Numbered from the stretch's first letter, positions 25,292-34,411 are shown. The stretch is DNA of 64,000 bases from Amycolatopsis nivea (GCF_004522235.1 NZ_SDLT01000009.1:1-64000), one strand, 5' to 3'. Translations and numbers: made by a program. Notes: a model not told the origin generated them from the sequence alone.

Positions 25292-25933
25292 ATGATCGAG
25301 TTCCATGACGACACCACCGCGGTCGCCGCGCTCCGGAAAGTTGCCGAGCCGACCGGTCCGATCATGACCGGCGAGCGGGCGCGGCAGATCGACGTCGGCC
25401 GTCTGCCCGAGGACGTCGCAGACCTCATCGAGTCGCTCAGACCGGGCGAGAATCTAGTCCTCACCAGGGACGGCAACCCAGTCGCGACGGTCTCCAGCAC
25501 CGGTGCCCGGCCTGAACCGCCGCGGACGGACTACGACGACGTGACAGTGGTCGCCACCGCGATGAAGCTGTCGGCCTCGGCCCGGATGTCGCTGTCCGCC
25601 GAACTCGGCTCCGACTACCTCGTGCTGGACCTGCACTCGGCGCCGGCGACCGCCGACGTGCTGCTCGTGCCGCCGGTCAGCCCGCAGCTGATCGGCGGCC
25701 TGCGGGCGCAGTTCCCGAAGGCGCGGGTCGTCCTCGCCGAGGTCGACGACCCGGAACTGGGCGTCAGCTACCACGGACCGGTCCGGCGGCTGCTCGACGC
25801 CGGCGCGGAGACCTACCTGACCTCGGCGAACGTCCCGCATCTGGCGCGGCAGCTCGACCACGCGGTCACCCGGCGGCAGCAACTCGGCGGCGGTTCGGCC
25901 GCGCCGTTGGAGATCAGCCCCGCGGACTCGTGA
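25292..25933 (+). CDS. Hypothetical protein with Phd/YefM-like N-terminal segment
   Basis: 213 aa. Residues about 38-68 (EDVADLIESLRPGENLVLTR then DGNPVATVSS) look like the antitoxin Phd/YefM core pattern (...G..v.ltr.g.pvA...). The rest (about 80-213) ends in an alpha/beta region, FPKARVVLAEVDDPELGVSY ... RLLDAGAETYLTSANVPHLA, with no family I know. No toxin-like small ORF sits beside it. The ATG has a weak ribosome-binding site; ATG 25364 is possible. Confidence 0.5.
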   Translation: MIEFHDDTTAVAALRKVAEPTGPIMTGERARQIDVGRLPEDVADLIESLRPGENLVLTRDGNPVATVSSTGARPEPPRTDYDDVTVVATAMKLSASARMSLSAELGSDYLVLDLHSAPATADVLLVPPVSPQLIGGLRAQFPKARVVLAEVDDPELGVSYHGPVRRLLDAGAETYLTSANVPHLARQLDHAVTRRQQLGGGSAAPLEISPADS

Positions 25934-26008
25934 CCGCTACCGGCCGACGCCGCCGGACACGTCGAGCCTCGCGCTCGCCGATGCGGCCGAACGCGGTCCG
26001 GCTGCCAG

Positions 26009-26599
26009 TCATGCGCGGACTCCCCGCAACCAGGTGCGGCCTTCTTCGATGATTTCTTGTTCCCGCTTGCTGAAACGAGTCGGGCAGGTATCGGGCACTT
26101 GATGTCCGCTGCGCTCCAGCAGATACGCCAACGCGGCGTACTCGCGCGGATGCCGAAGCGGATCAAGATCGTCGGTAGGTCGAATCCCGTAGGGATAGGT
26201 GAAGCCGCCCATGTCGTAGACGGAATCGCGGCGCGCGATGCGCCAGACGCCGTCCCGGCGGTCGATCCGGTCGAGGAATCTGTTGTGGACGGTCACGCCG
26301 ATTCCCAGTTCGAGGTGATCGGCGACGAGCATCGCATTGGTCTCCACGAAGGCACGGTCGCCGGCGGCATCGATGACCGGAGTGCCGATGAAGTGCTTGC
26401 TGCGCAACGGCCCGCCGCTCATCCGCCGTGATCCCTCGACAAAATCCTTGGCCGGTCCGGAAAACCACAGGATCGTCAGGGTCGCGTCGTCGTGGAAAAG
26501 CTTCGCCAGTGCGTCCCAGTCCTCCCGGTCGCGATGGATCCAGCCGGTCGTCAAGTCGGCGATCGCCTGCCGGTCGGCGGCGGGCACTTCTTCCGGCAT
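26009..26599 (-). CDS. NTF2-like / SnoaL-like domain protein
   Basis: 196 aa. The first 130 residues have the cone-shaped NTF2 fold pattern of the PF13577 group: AIADLTTGWIHRDREDWDAL, LFHDDATLTILWFSG, KHFIGTPVIDAAGDRAFVET, HNRFLDRIDRRDGVWRIARR. This fold serves ring-hydroxylating dehydratases, isomerases and small binding proteins. ATG 26599 removes an unrelated N-terminal extension. Divergent from the AraC regulator at 26748. Confidence 0.82.
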   Translation of the reverse strand: MPEEVPAADRQAIADLTTGWIHRDREDWDALAKLFHDDATLTILWFSGPAKDFVEGSRRMSGGPLRSKHFIGTPVIDAAGDRAFVETNAMLVADHLELGIGVTVHNRFLDRIDRRDGVWRIARRDSVYDMGGFTYPYGIRPTDDLDPLRHPREYAALAYLLERSGHQVPDTCPTRFSKREQEIIEEGRTWLRGVRA

Positions 26600-26747
26600 A
26601 GCGATTCTCCTGATCTCGAACGGAATACACACCCCTGCCTCACCAGCTTCGCCCGGCGGAAAACCCGCCACCACCGCCCGTCGGACAGCCGATACCGGGA
26701 TCCCGCCAAGATCACCGGCAGGCCGTTCGGCGGTATCCTGGGAGCCG

Positions 26748-27530
26748 ATGCCGAAACGCCGCCACCTCTGCTGGTCGGGCGACGATCCCATCCAGGGCCG
26801 CTGGTCGCTGGCCCACGGGGAAGGGGTCGCCGCGCATCGGCACGCGCGGGGACAGCTGCTGTACGCGGCGAGCGGGCTGCTGGCCACCACCACCGAGCGG
26901 GGCACGTGGGTCGCGCCCGCGGATCGCATCTCGTGGACGCCGCCCTCCTTCGAGCACGGCCACCGCGCGTACGGCGAGACCGAGATCAGCATTCTCGAAG
27001 TGCCCGCCGAACTGTGTTCCGCACTCCCCGCCACGCCGACCGTCTTCACCGTCTCGGCGCTGCTGCGCGCCGCGGTCCTGAAACTGACCGGCGGCGCGCC
27101 CCTGCGGCCGGACGTCGGCGACCGGCTGCTCCGGGTGCTGGTCGACGAGCTGACCGCACTCCCGGAGCAGGCGGTCTACCTGCCCGAACCCGCCGACGAC
27201 CGGCTCCGCGCGGTCACCGATCTCCTGCGCGGGAACCCAGCCGAAACCGCCACGCTCGGCGAACTCGGCCGGGCGGTCGGGGCCAGCGAGCGGACACTCA
27301 GCCGGCTGTTCCGCACGGAACTGGGGATGAGCTTCTCGCAGTGGCGCGCGCAGCTGCGGATCCAGCACGCGCTGGTGTACCTCGGACAGGGCCGTTCGGT
27401 GACCGACACCGCGCTGCGCTGCGGATGGGCCAACCCGACCAGCTTCATCGAGACTTTCTCCGCCATCCTCGGCCAGACACCAGGCAGCTACCAAACCGAA
27501 CTCCGACGCCAGACCGCCATGACTCGGTGA
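26748..27530 (+). CDS. AraC family transcriptional regulator
   Basis: 260 aa; ATG 26748 with GGGAG upstream. N-terminal cupin-like sensor (GVAAHRHARGQLLYAASGLL, then WVAPADRISWTPPSFEHGH) and C-terminal AraC HTH pair (GRAVGASERTLSRLFRTELG and DTALRCGWANPTSFIETFSA), the short AraC_binding subgroup. Divergent from the NTF2-like gene, its likely target. Its stop is 3 bp from the convergent carboxylesterase stop. Confidence 0.9.
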   Translation: MPKRRHLCWSGDDPIQGRWSLAHGEGVAAHRHARGQLLYAASGLLATTTERGTWVAPADRISWTPPSFEHGHRAYGETEISILEVPAELCSALPATPTVFTVSALLRAAVLKLTGGAPLRPDVGDRLLRVLVDELTALPEQAVYLPEPADDRLRAVTDLLRGNPAETATLGELGRAVGASERTLSRLFRTELGMSFSQWRAQLRIQHALVYLGQGRSVTDTALRCGWANPTSFIETFSAILGQTPGSYQTELRRQTAMTR

Positions 27531-27533
27531 GAA

Positions 27534-28838
27534 TCAGCCGAACCGACGCAGTTCACCCTCCGCCCAGCCCGGCTCCCCGGTCCGCGCGAACGCGACCCAC
27601 GCCGCGTGCACCTCCGCCGCCAAACCAGCCGGAGCAGCGGATGGGCCCAGCAGCCCGGTATCGCCGTGCAGCCACGGTTCATCCGCGAGATCGAAGACAA
27701 ACGGCAGCTCGACGGTATGCGCCGCGCCGAGCCGTCCATCCAGCGCTGTGGAACGGTAGCCGAACGAGTAGACATACGTGCGGCCGCCGGTTGAGGTCTC
27801 AGCGTGCGCCTGTGCCATCCGAGCGGTGCCAGCCCCGAACAGCAACTCGCCCAGCTGGTCGGCGGTGGCGTCCGGCTTTCCTTGCGGCACCAGGTAAAGC
27901 CGTCCCTCCTCGGTGTTCGTGCCGATCAGCAGATCGACATCGCCGACCAGGCTGTCGGCGGGCTGCACCGGCAGAACCAGGCTGAACGGACTGAGCCCGG
28001 CGAGCGGATCCGCAGCGGTCGCGGTGTGCAGGTCCAGCCCGGCGAGCGCGGGCAACATCTCCAGGAACCGTTCGTCGGGAATCTCCCCGAACGCCGCCGC
28101 GGTCGGTTCGACGCCCAATGCGGCAGCCGCAGCCGTGGTAACCCGTTGCGCCTGCTCCGGAGTGAACGCACCCGTGCCGCTTCCACTTTGGACAATCGCG
28201 CGCCGGAACAGTCCGACCGCCTCCGGGGTAGCGAGCAGCGCGCAAGTGAGCGTCGCCCCCGCCGATTGCCCGAACACCGTGACGTTCCCCGGATCCCCGC
28301 CGAACGCGGCGATCGAATCGCGCACCCACCGGAGTGCGGCGAGGACGTCGAGCAGCCCGCGATTGTCCGGAGCTCCTTCCAGCGCAAGGAAACCGGGGAT
28401 GCCGAGCCGGTAGTTGACCGTCACGAGGACGATCCCGTCGCGGGCGAAGGCGCTGCCGTCGTAGAGTGCGGCGCGGGTCGAACCGGTGACAAACCCGCCG
28501 CCGTGCACGAAGACCATGACTGGACGGTTACCAGCGTCCGCCGCTGGGGTACGCACGTCGACCGTCAGATATTCCTCGCCGGGAACCCAGCCCGGGCCGA
28601 AGTACGGGGTCATGTCGAGTAGCCCGAAGTCGCGCGTGGGTTGCGGAGCGGTCGGCGACGGCTGGGTACCGTCGCGGACTCCGGACCAGCCCGGATGCGG
28701 TTCCGTCGAAGCGAACCTGCTCGGCCCGATCGGGGCCGCGGCGTAGGGAATGGACCGGTACAGCTCGCCCGCCGCGTCGCGAAGGCCGCGCACCGCGCCC
28801 GCCGCGGTCTCGACGACCGGATGTTCTTGCTGAGACAC
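27534..28838 (-). CDS. Type B carboxylesterase (alpha/beta hydrolase)
   Basis: 434 aa from GTG 28838 (AAGGGA upstream). Oxyanion motif VFVHGGGFVTGS, nucleophile elbow VTVFGQSAGATLTCALLATP (Ser in GQSAG), NYRLGIPGFL, acid NTEEGRL region (Glu) and AAHTVELPFVF (His), the normal type-B triad. Shorter than usual (about 500 aa): the cap/C-terminal region is reduced. It is 10 nt downstream of the metallo-hydrolase gene, one operon; both enzymes hydrolyse esters or lactones, so they may act on the same substrate (inference). Confidence 0.9.
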   Translation of the reverse strand: MSQQEHPVVETAAGAVRGLRDAAGELYRSIPYAAAPIGPSRFASTEPHPGWSGVRDGTQPSPTAPQPTRDFGLLDMTPYFGPGWVPGEEYLTVDVRTPAADAGNRPVMVFVHGGGFVTGSTRAALYDGSAFARDGIVLVTVNYRLGIPGFLALEGAPDNRGLLDVLAALRWVRDSIAAFGGDPGNVTVFGQSAGATLTCALLATPEAVGLFRRAIVQSGSGTGAFTPEQAQRVTTAAAAALGVEPTAAAFGEIPDERFLEMLPALAGLDLHTATAADPLAGLSPFSLVLPVQPADSLVGDVDLLIGTNTEEGRLYLVPQGKPDATADQLGELLFGAGTARMAQAHAETSTGGRTYVYSFGYRSTALDGRLGAAHTVELPFVFDLADEPWLHGDTGLLGPSAAPAGLAAEVHAAWVAFARTGEPGWAEGELRRFG

Positions 28839-28848
28839 GAGAATCCCT

Positions 28849-29754
28849 TCAGGAGATCCGGGAGAACCCGGCCCACTTCTTGATCGCGAACTTCGCCCCG
28901 TCCCGCTCGACCTCCGCCGCGCCGGAACCGGCAAAGTGCGCCGGGAACAGCAGCGCGTTGTCGTCCGCGGCGCGGCCGAGCAGGGTGCGCCGGGTCGCCC
29001 GCGCCTCCGCCGGGTCCTCGCAGAAGCAGGAGTTGGTCTCCGGCTCCGCGATCTGCAGCGGGGTGTGCACCAGATCGCCGACGAACAGCGCCCGGTCGCC
29101 GCCGGAGTCCAGCGTCAGCACGGAGGAGCCGGGAGTGTGCCCGGGCGCGAGGTCGAGCCGCAGATTCCGGTCGATCCGGTGCGTTCCGTCCCACAGCTGG
29201 ACCTGCCCCGCCTGCCGCACCGGGGCGACGCTGTCCTCGAAGACGTTCTGGTTCCCGCGCCCGAGGACGGTCTCGTTTTCGTTGGCCGGATCCCAGAAAT
29301 CGAAGTCCCGCAACGGCATCAGGTACGTGGCGTTCGGGAAGGTCGGCACCCAGGCGCGGCCGTCGAGCCGGGTGTTCCAGCCGACGTGGTCGATATGCAG
29401 GTGGGTGTTGATCACGACATCGACGTCCTCGGGCGACACACCGGCGGCGGCGAGGTGATCGAGGTAGCTGGTGTCGAGGCGGTTCCACACCGGCGCGTAC
29501 GGCCGGTCCTTGTGGTTGCCGACGCCGGTGTCGACGAGGATCGTGCGGCCCTCGCTGCGCAGCAGCCACGACTGGATCGCCGACTGGCATTCGCCGGTCT
29601 CCGGATCCCAGAAATCGGGGGCCAGCCAGCCGCGATGCTCGTCCCACGAGCCCGCCGGACTGTCCGGGAAGAACTGGTCCGGGGTCATCTCGACCGACCC
29701 GGAGAACTCTTTGACGCGGGTGACCGTGACGTCGCCCAGCATGATCTCGTCCAT
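28849..29754 (-). CDS. MBL fold metallo-hydrolase (lactonase-like)
   Basis: 301 aa; ATG 29754. Metal motif THLHIDHVGW (HxHxDH) at about 117-126, later LAPGHTPGSSVLTL (His), FVGDLVH (bridging Asp) and LFPAHF (His), a complete two-zinc set, as in quorum-quenching lactonases and related enzymes. First gene of a two-gene operon with the carboxylesterase. Divergent from the XRE regulator at 29858; a TGATATCTCA motif sits at 29827-29836 between them. Confidence 0.9.
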   Translation of the reverse strand: MDEIMLGDVTVTRVKEFSGSVEMTPDQFFPDSPAGSWDEHRGWLAPDFWDPETGECQSAIQSWLLRSEGRTILVDTGVGNHKDRPYAPVWNRLDTSYLDHLAAAGVSPEDVDVVINTHLHIDHVGWNTRLDGRAWVPTFPNATYLMPLRDFDFWDPANENETVLGRGNQNVFEDSVAPVRQAGQVQLWDGTHRIDRNLRLDLAPGHTPGSSVLTLDSGGDRALFVGDLVHTPLQIAEPETNSCFCEDPAEARATRRTLLGRAADDNALLFPAHFAGSGAAEVERDGAKFAIKKWAGFSRIS

Positions 29755-29826
29755 GCGACCGAGCCTGCGCGGACCGGTGCGCCCGGACCACTCCCGCGTT
29801 TTCCTACCCCGCGCAGGGGGTGGCAG

Positions 29827-29836
29827 TGATATCTCA
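29827..29836 (+). other. TATCTCA-core motif in XRE/MBL divergent promoter
   Basis: TGATATCTCA, one of at least nine copies of the TATCTCA core in this window (10234, 14761, 22147, 29827, 37000, 52705, 56801, 61307, 63243). Here it is non-coding, 21 bp before the XRE start codon. Function unknown. Confidence 0.5.
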
Positions 29837-29857
29837 CCGCGGCGGATAGTGGAACCC

Positions 29858-30733
29858 ATGACCGCTGGCCCGCTCGGAGACTTCCTGCACGCACGACGCG
29901 CCCGGCTGCGCCCCTCCGACGTCGGACTGCAGGACGTCGGACCCCGCCGCCGGGTCGCCGGACTGCGCCGGGAAGAGCTGGCGCACCTGGCCGGCGTCAG
30001 CGTCTCGTACTACACGCGGCTGGAGCAGGGCCTCTCGCGCGGCGCGTCCGCCGAGGTGCTCGACGCGATCGCGCGCGCCCTGCAACTCGACACCCACGAG
30101 CGAGCCCACCTGGACCGCCTCGCCGAGGCGGCGCGCCGCACGCCCCAGCCGCGCCGTCCCCGCCCGGAGAAGCTGGCCGACGAAACCCGCGACCTCCTCC
30201 GCGCGCTCGACGGCGTCCCGGCGCTGGTGCTCGGCCGCCGGACGGACGTCCTGGCGTGGAACCTGCTCGGGCACGCCCTGCTGGCCGGGCACTTGGACCT
30301 AGGCCAACGCCCCAACCTGAGCCGGATGCTGTTCCTGGACCCGCACTGCCGCGAGCTGTACGCGGATTGGAAACGCAAGGCCCGCGCGGTGGTCGGCAAC
30401 CTGCGCATCACCGTCGGGAAACACCCGGACGACCCGCTGCTGGCCGAGCTGATCGGCGAGCTGACGATGAAGAGCCCGGAGTTCGTCTCGCTGTGGCAGG
30501 ACCACCGGGTCGGACCCTGTGACGCCGATTCGTACGAACTGCGACACCCGGTGGTCGGCCGGGTGACGGTGACCCAGCAGACGCTGTCGGTGGCGCGGTC
30601 GCCGGAGCAGGTGCTGATCGTGTGCACCACTCCGCAGGGGTCGGCCTCGGAGGAGGCGTTGACGTTGCTTCGGCAGGTCAGCGCCCCGGCGGGCCTTCCG
30701 GAAACGGCCGAATACGACACCTACCGGCGATGA
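29858..30733 (+). CDS. XRE family regulator with MmyB-like ligand-binding domain
   Basis: 291 aa. HTH at about 8-62 (RRRVAGLRREELAHLAGVSV then SYYTRLEQG), followed by the PAS-like MmyB ligand-binding domain (LDGVPALVLGRRTDVLAWNL, SRMLFLDPHCRELYADWKRK, PDDPLLAELIGELTMKSPEF). Members are small-molecule-binding regulators, often next to an enzyme or oxidoreductase they control; here the MBL-esterase operon is divergent. The 3' end overlaps the convergent membrane-protein gene by 13 nt. Confidence 0.92.
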   Translation: MTAGPLGDFLHARRARLRPSDVGLQDVGPRRRVAGLRREELAHLAGVSVSYYTRLEQGLSRGASAEVLDAIARALQLDTHERAHLDRLAEAARRTPQPRRPRPEKLADETRDLLRALDGVPALVLGRRTDVLAWNLLGHALLAGHLDLGQRPNLSRMLFLDPHCRELYADWKRKARAVVGNLRITVGKHPDDPLLAELIGELTMKSPEFVSLWQDHRVGPCDADSYELRHPVVGRVTVTQQTLSVARSPEQVLIVCTTPQGSASEEALTLLRQVSAPAGLPETAEYDTYRR

Positions 30734-31119
30734 CTCGGCCGGGCCGGGTTGAACAGCACGACGCTGCAGATCAGCACCAGCCCGGCGACCGCGACCCCGA
30801 CCACCGGGCTGATCAGCAGCGCCACCGCGCTGATCACGCTCGCGGCGAAGGACAGTTGCAGGCACCCCCACAACACCGGTGCCAGCCACGACAGCGTTTC
30901 CGACGCCGCGCACACCCACCGGCCCCTGGCGACCGGCTTGCGGTGCCGCCCCGGGCCGCGGCGGGCGAAGACTTTCGTGGCGGCGGCGAGCATCTCGTCG
31001 CGGGTGGCGATCCGTTTCCCGCCGCGGGCCGGGGCGACGGCAGCCCCGAATTCGACGCGTTCCACCCTTCCGGCGTGGTCGTCGTCTAGCGGATCGGTGT
31101 TCTCCGGCGGTACAGTCAT
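30721..31119 (-). CDS. Hypothetical membrane protein
   Basis: 132 aa. The first about 70 residues are charged and Arg-rich (ARGGKRIATRDEMLAAATKV, FARRGPGRHRKP), followed by two hydrophobic helices (about 77-97 and 101-123) and a short basic tail. No family recognised. A strong GC hairpin (31162-31189) lies in its upstream region. Confidence 0.6.
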   Translation of the reverse strand: MTVPPENTDPLDDDHAGRVERVEFGAAVAPARGGKRIATRDEMLAAATKVFARRGPGRHRKPVARGRWVCAASETLSWLAPVLWGCLQLSFAASVISAVALLISPVVGVAVAGLVLICSVVLFNPARPSHRR

Positions 31120-31161
31120 CGCGTCTGTTCCTTTGCCTAGAAGCTGGTTTCAGACAACTCC

Positions 31162-31189
31162 GTGGCCCCCTGTTCCAGCAGGGGGCCAC
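31162..31189. terminator. GC-rich hairpin, possible terminator or leader structure
   Basis: GTGGCCCCCTG and CAGGGGGCCAC arms, perfect 11 bp, loop TTCCAG. No T run on either strand. On the minus strand it is 43 nt before the start of the membrane protein gene. Confidence 0.4.
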
Positions 31190-32058
31190 ATCCATCTCTC
31201 CGGGCGCGCGGCCCGGTTCGATACTTCTCATCTTGACCACGAGCGCACACAGAACTCGATACCCACTGACGGTCGTCTCGCCCAGCGGCATCCAGCTGTC
31301 GGTTAACGGCAAAGAGACACGACGAACTACCGTGCGCAATATCGTCCGCCGGTTCTGCCGGACGGCGCCGGTAACTTCGGCGACAACGAACTCCCCGGCC
31401 GAACTCCGGCTCGCAACCGTCCCAACCGGGTCCGACCTGCGTTAACAGGCACGGCACAGCACTGCACGCGAAGCCCCGGCAGCGAGCGAAACCCTCGTCG
31501 GACCGGAAGACGGCGGCGATTCCTAGCGCAGCGAGAACAATTTTTCATCACTCACAAGAGTGGTAACCTGTGCTCGACGGGAACCGATCACCGAGAACTG
31601 CGACCGCAGCGCCACCGGATGCCACAGGGAGCTCTGACCAGTGATTTTCCCGAAAAAATCCGGACCGGCCAAGAATATTGGCATTCAGCCAACCCGTCGC
31701 CGCGTTCTCCGTTTATCGCAGACCGCACGGCATCTGCCGACTGGAATATGCATACCTGCCCCGCCTAGGCAGAATATTCTGACATGCCTTGCCCACCGAC
31801 TTCCGGCGCCCCGGCGACGGTCCGCCGGAAAGCTCCCGACCGGCCGCTAACACCGCGGCATCGGACAGATCCCAGCCAGGAAAAGGACATCGCCCATCAC
31901 TGCGATCACCGCGAGAAAACTGTCCCGACGCCAAACAGGTGAACCTATCGGGCCATTTCGGCACGGTGCAAGTCCGCGCCTTGCTTCGCCCTATTCCCTC
32001 CTCGATCCTGAGGTTCGAATATTCCGAAGAAGGTCATCGGCTTGACAAGGACGAAACC
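31190..32058. other. Long region without a convincing gene; three AATATT-centred palindromes
   Basis: No ORF here has the codon pattern of the neighbours. The longest candidate with a ribosome-binding site is 31641-31850 (69 aa, AGGGAG before GTG), which I do not accept as a gene. G+C falls locally. Three imperfect palindromes centred on AATATT stand out: GCCAAGAATATTGGC (31668-31682), CAGAATATTCTG (31770-31781) and TTCGAATATTCCGAA (32014-32028); the last is 31 bp before the DUF397 start. They may be regulatory sites for the DUF397/XRE locus. Confidence 0.5.
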
Positions 32059-32289
32059 ATGAGTTCCTACGATCCGAACACCGTGAGTTCTTCGCTCGAC
32101 GACGCGGCCTGGCAGCGGCCGTCGGCGTGCGGCGGCAACGGCGGCGACTGCGTCGAGATCAATCTCAGCGATCCCGACGTCGTCGCGGTGCGGGATTCCA
32201 AGATCGGCCGTTCTCCCGCCCTGGTTTTCGACAATCGGGAATGGGCCGCATTCGCCGGCGCGCTGCGCGAGGGGCAGTTCGACCGCTGA
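32059..32289 (+). CDS. DUF397 domain-containing protein
   Basis: 76 aa. ATG 32059. Pattern AAWQRPSACGGNGGDCVEIN, VAVRDSKIGRSPALVFDNRE, WAAFAGALREGQFD is the complete DUF397 fold. DUF397 proteins are small partners of XRE-DUF5753 regulators (WhiJ/BldB-linked loci in Streptomyces) and behave like antagonists or antitoxin-like modulators of them. The partner gene begins 157 bp downstream. Confidence 0.92.
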   Translation: MSSYDPNTVSSSLDDAAWQRPSACGGNGGDCVEINLSDPDVVAVRDSKIGRSPALVFDNREWAAFAGALREGQFDR

Positions 32290-32446
32290 TCGCGCACAGA
32301 TCGCCCGCCCCGGTCCCCCATTCGGCGCCGCCTCCGGACAACCGGGCGAACCCGTCCGTCCTGGCCGTCGGTAATGCGAGGGACTATCATGATTTCGTGC
32401 CCGGAAAAGGTGTGGTTTTCTCCCCCGATCGGACGGCTCGCGCCTC

Positions 32447-33349
32447 GTGAGCCGGCTTTCCGTCGAGGCCCAGCTTGTCGAACTGGGCAAAATTCTCGTC
32501 GCCGCCCGCGTCGAACGCGGGCTGACCCAGGGCGAACTCGGCGACGCCCTCGGCTACACGCAGCCGAACATCAGCAAGATGGAGCGCGGCAAGACGCGGA
32601 TCCATCCGCATTTGCTCGACAAATGGATCGACGTCCTGGAGATCGATTCCGCCGAGGCGGAGCGGATGCGGCACTACAACCTGGCCGCCCGCGCCGACCG
32701 GGTGTGGAACGCGCGGCGCCTCGCGGCCAGCCCGGCCTGGTTCCATCCGGTGTTCGAGGCCGAGCAGGAGGCCGCGATCATCCTGAAGTGGACCGGCGAG
32801 CGCATCAGCGGGATGCTGCAGACCGAGGACTACATGATGGAGCAGTTCCAGGCCTACGGCCGCACGGACGTCACCGACGCCGTGCACGAGCGCAAACTGC
32901 GGGCCAAGCTGCTCGACGACCACCCGGACCGGACGTACAAGTTCCTCCTCAGCGAAAGCGCGGTCCACCGGCTGACCCGGGCGCGCACGGACAATCCGTA
33001 CGTCGCGCTCGGCCAGGTCCGGCATCTGCTCGCCCTCGCCCGCACCCGCCCCTGGGCGACCATCCGGTTCGTGCCGTTCGACAAAGGCCCGTTGCACGTC
33101 GGCCCCGATTTCACCATTTTGCAGTTCGTCAACAGCAAACTCGACCGTTCTTTCGCCGAAACGTCGAACGGCGTCCAGTCTTTCCTCAACGACACCGAAA
33201 CGTACGACACCGATCTGCAATCATGGGAATCCCTTTCGAGTGTCGCCCTTTCGGCGGAGGAATCGGCAATTCTGCTCGAAGAAGCCGAGGCGGATCTGCT
33301 CAGCGTCCGGCCGCCCTCTCCCCGCCGGGCCGGAGAGACGCTACGCTGA
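32447..33349 (+). CDS. XRE family regulator with DUF5753 domain
   Basis: 300 aa, GTG start. HTH at about 15-60 (AARVERGLTQGELGDALGYT, QPNISKMERGKTRIHPHLL), then the DUF5753 domain (ASPAWFHPVFEAEQEAAIIL, then ERISGMLQTEDYM ... RTYKFLLSESAVHR, VRHLLALARTRPWATIRFVP). This is the WhiJ-like actinobacterial class, which acts with DUF397 proteins to control development or stress genes. Forms a locus with DUF397 and the following methyltransferase (30 bp downstream). Confidence 0.92.
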   Translation: MSRLSVEAQLVELGKILVAARVERGLTQGELGDALGYTQPNISKMERGKTRIHPHLLDKWIDVLEIDSAEAERMRHYNLAARADRVWNARRLAASPAWFHPVFEAEQEAAIILKWTGERISGMLQTEDYMMEQFQAYGRTDVTDAVHERKLRAKLLDDHPDRTYKFLLSESAVHRLTRARTDNPYVALGQVRHLLALARTRPWATIRFVPFDKGPLHVGPDFTILQFVNSKLDRSFAETSNGVQSFLNDTETYDTDLQSWESLSSVALSAEESAILLEEAEADLLSVRPPSPRRAGETLR

Positions 33350-33379
33350 TCCCGCGCCGTCGACCACGAGGAGAAACTG

Positions 33380-34258
33380 GTGACTGGCCTGGAGCACGAG
33401 TCCTTTCCGCCGCCGGGGATCGATCTCAGCCGTCCCAGCGTGGCGCGGGTCTACGACTATTACCTCGGCGGAACCGCGAATTGGGAAATCGACCGGCAGT
33501 TCGCCGGGCGGATGCTGCGCGATTATCCGACGGTGCGCCCGATCGCCCAGGCCAACCGCCGATTTCTGCACCGCGTGGTCCGGCATCTGGTGCGCGCCGG
33601 AATCCGGCAGATCGTCGACCTCGGATCCGGCGTCCCCACGATGGGGCACGCGCACGAAATCGCCGAGCAGATCGCGCCGGGCGAGGTGAAGGTCGCGTAC
33701 GTCGACTGCGAACCGGTCGCCGTCGCGCATTCCACCAGCCTGCTGCGCGAAAAGGGCGACCCGGCCCGGCACGTCGCCCTGCACGCGGACCTGCGCGACC
33801 CGCGACGGCTGTGGTCCCTGCTCGCCGGATCGGGCGTCATCGACCTCGACCAGCCGATCGCTCTGCTGCTCATCTGCGTCCTGCACATCGAGCAGCCACC
33901 CGTGCCCGGCAGCGAAAGCACCGCGGACCTCGGCCCCAGCGTCGCCGCCGAGTACCGCGAACTCCTCGTCCCGGGGTCGTATCTGGCGCTGTCGCACGTC
34001 ACCGACGAGGGCGTCCCGCCGCACTGCGAGCAACTGCTGGCCGACGCCAAACAGCGTTACGCCGCCGCGGGCACCGACCTCATCTACCGCGACCGCGCCG
34101 AGATCACCGCGCTGTTCGGGGACTTCACCCTGCTCGAGCCCGGCGTCACCTGGACCCCGCTGTGGCATCCGGAGGAAGCCGGCCCGGACGACCGGACCAT
34201 CCCGCTCGACGCGGCGAACGAGTCGCTGCTGCTCGCCGGGGTGGCCCGCAAGGAGTGA
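33380..34258 (+). CDS. SAM-dependent methyltransferase, DUF574 family
   Basis: 292 aa, GTG start with GAGGAG upstream. Hallmarks of the actinobacterial DUF574 family (PF04672): IDLSRPSVARVYDYYLGGTA, NWEIDRQFAG, FLHRVVRHL, the SAM-binding motif QIVDLGSGVPTMG and AYVDCEPVAVAHS. These are Rossmann-fold methyltransferases with unknown substrates, very numerous in actinomycetes and often beside XRE-DUF5753 genes as here. Confidence 0.93.
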   Translation: MTGLEHESFPPPGIDLSRPSVARVYDYYLGGTANWEIDRQFAGRMLRDYPTVRPIAQANRRFLHRVVRHLVRAGIRQIVDLGSGVPTMGHAHEIAEQIAPGEVKVAYVDCEPVAVAHSTSLLREKGDPARHVALHADLRDPRRLWSLLAGSGVIDLDQPIALLLICVLHIEQPPVPGSESTADLGPSVAAEYRELLVPGSYLALSHVTDEGVPPHCEQLLADAKQRYAAAGTDLIYRDRAEITALFGDFTLLEPGVTWTPLWHPEEAGPDDRTIPLDAANESLLLAGVARKE

Positions 34259-34377
34259 GCGCGGCGCCCGCGACCACGGCCGGTGGTCGCGGGCACTCCC
34301 GCGAGCGGCCGGGCGCGGCAGGTAGGCTTCACCAGTGTTTCGCCAGGTGATGTGCGCGGTCTGATGGCAAATACCTA

Positions 34378-34387
34378 CCCCCCCCCC
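34378..34387. repeat. Homopolymer C10 tract upstream of the GT-B-like gene
   Basis: Ten consecutive C followed by GGACTTTTTTCACGGAGAG, 24 bp before the GTG at 34412 and 14 bp after an in-frame ATG at 34364. Tracts of this length can slip. If ATG 34364 is ever used, the tract is inside the coding frame and slippage would switch it off; otherwise it lies in the promoter/leader. Confidence 0.7.
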
Positions 34388-34411
34388 GGACTTTTTTCAC
34401 GGAGAGTGCCC

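Noticed and set aside
31641..31850. 69-codon ORF with AGGGAG before a GTG
   Set aside because: Codon use is unlike the genes around it (many A/T third positions), the sequence matches no family, and the region is full of palindromes.
32011..32030. tRNA-like TTCGAAT stretch
   Set aside because: No acceptor or anticodon stems can be formed around it; it is part of an AATATT palindrome.
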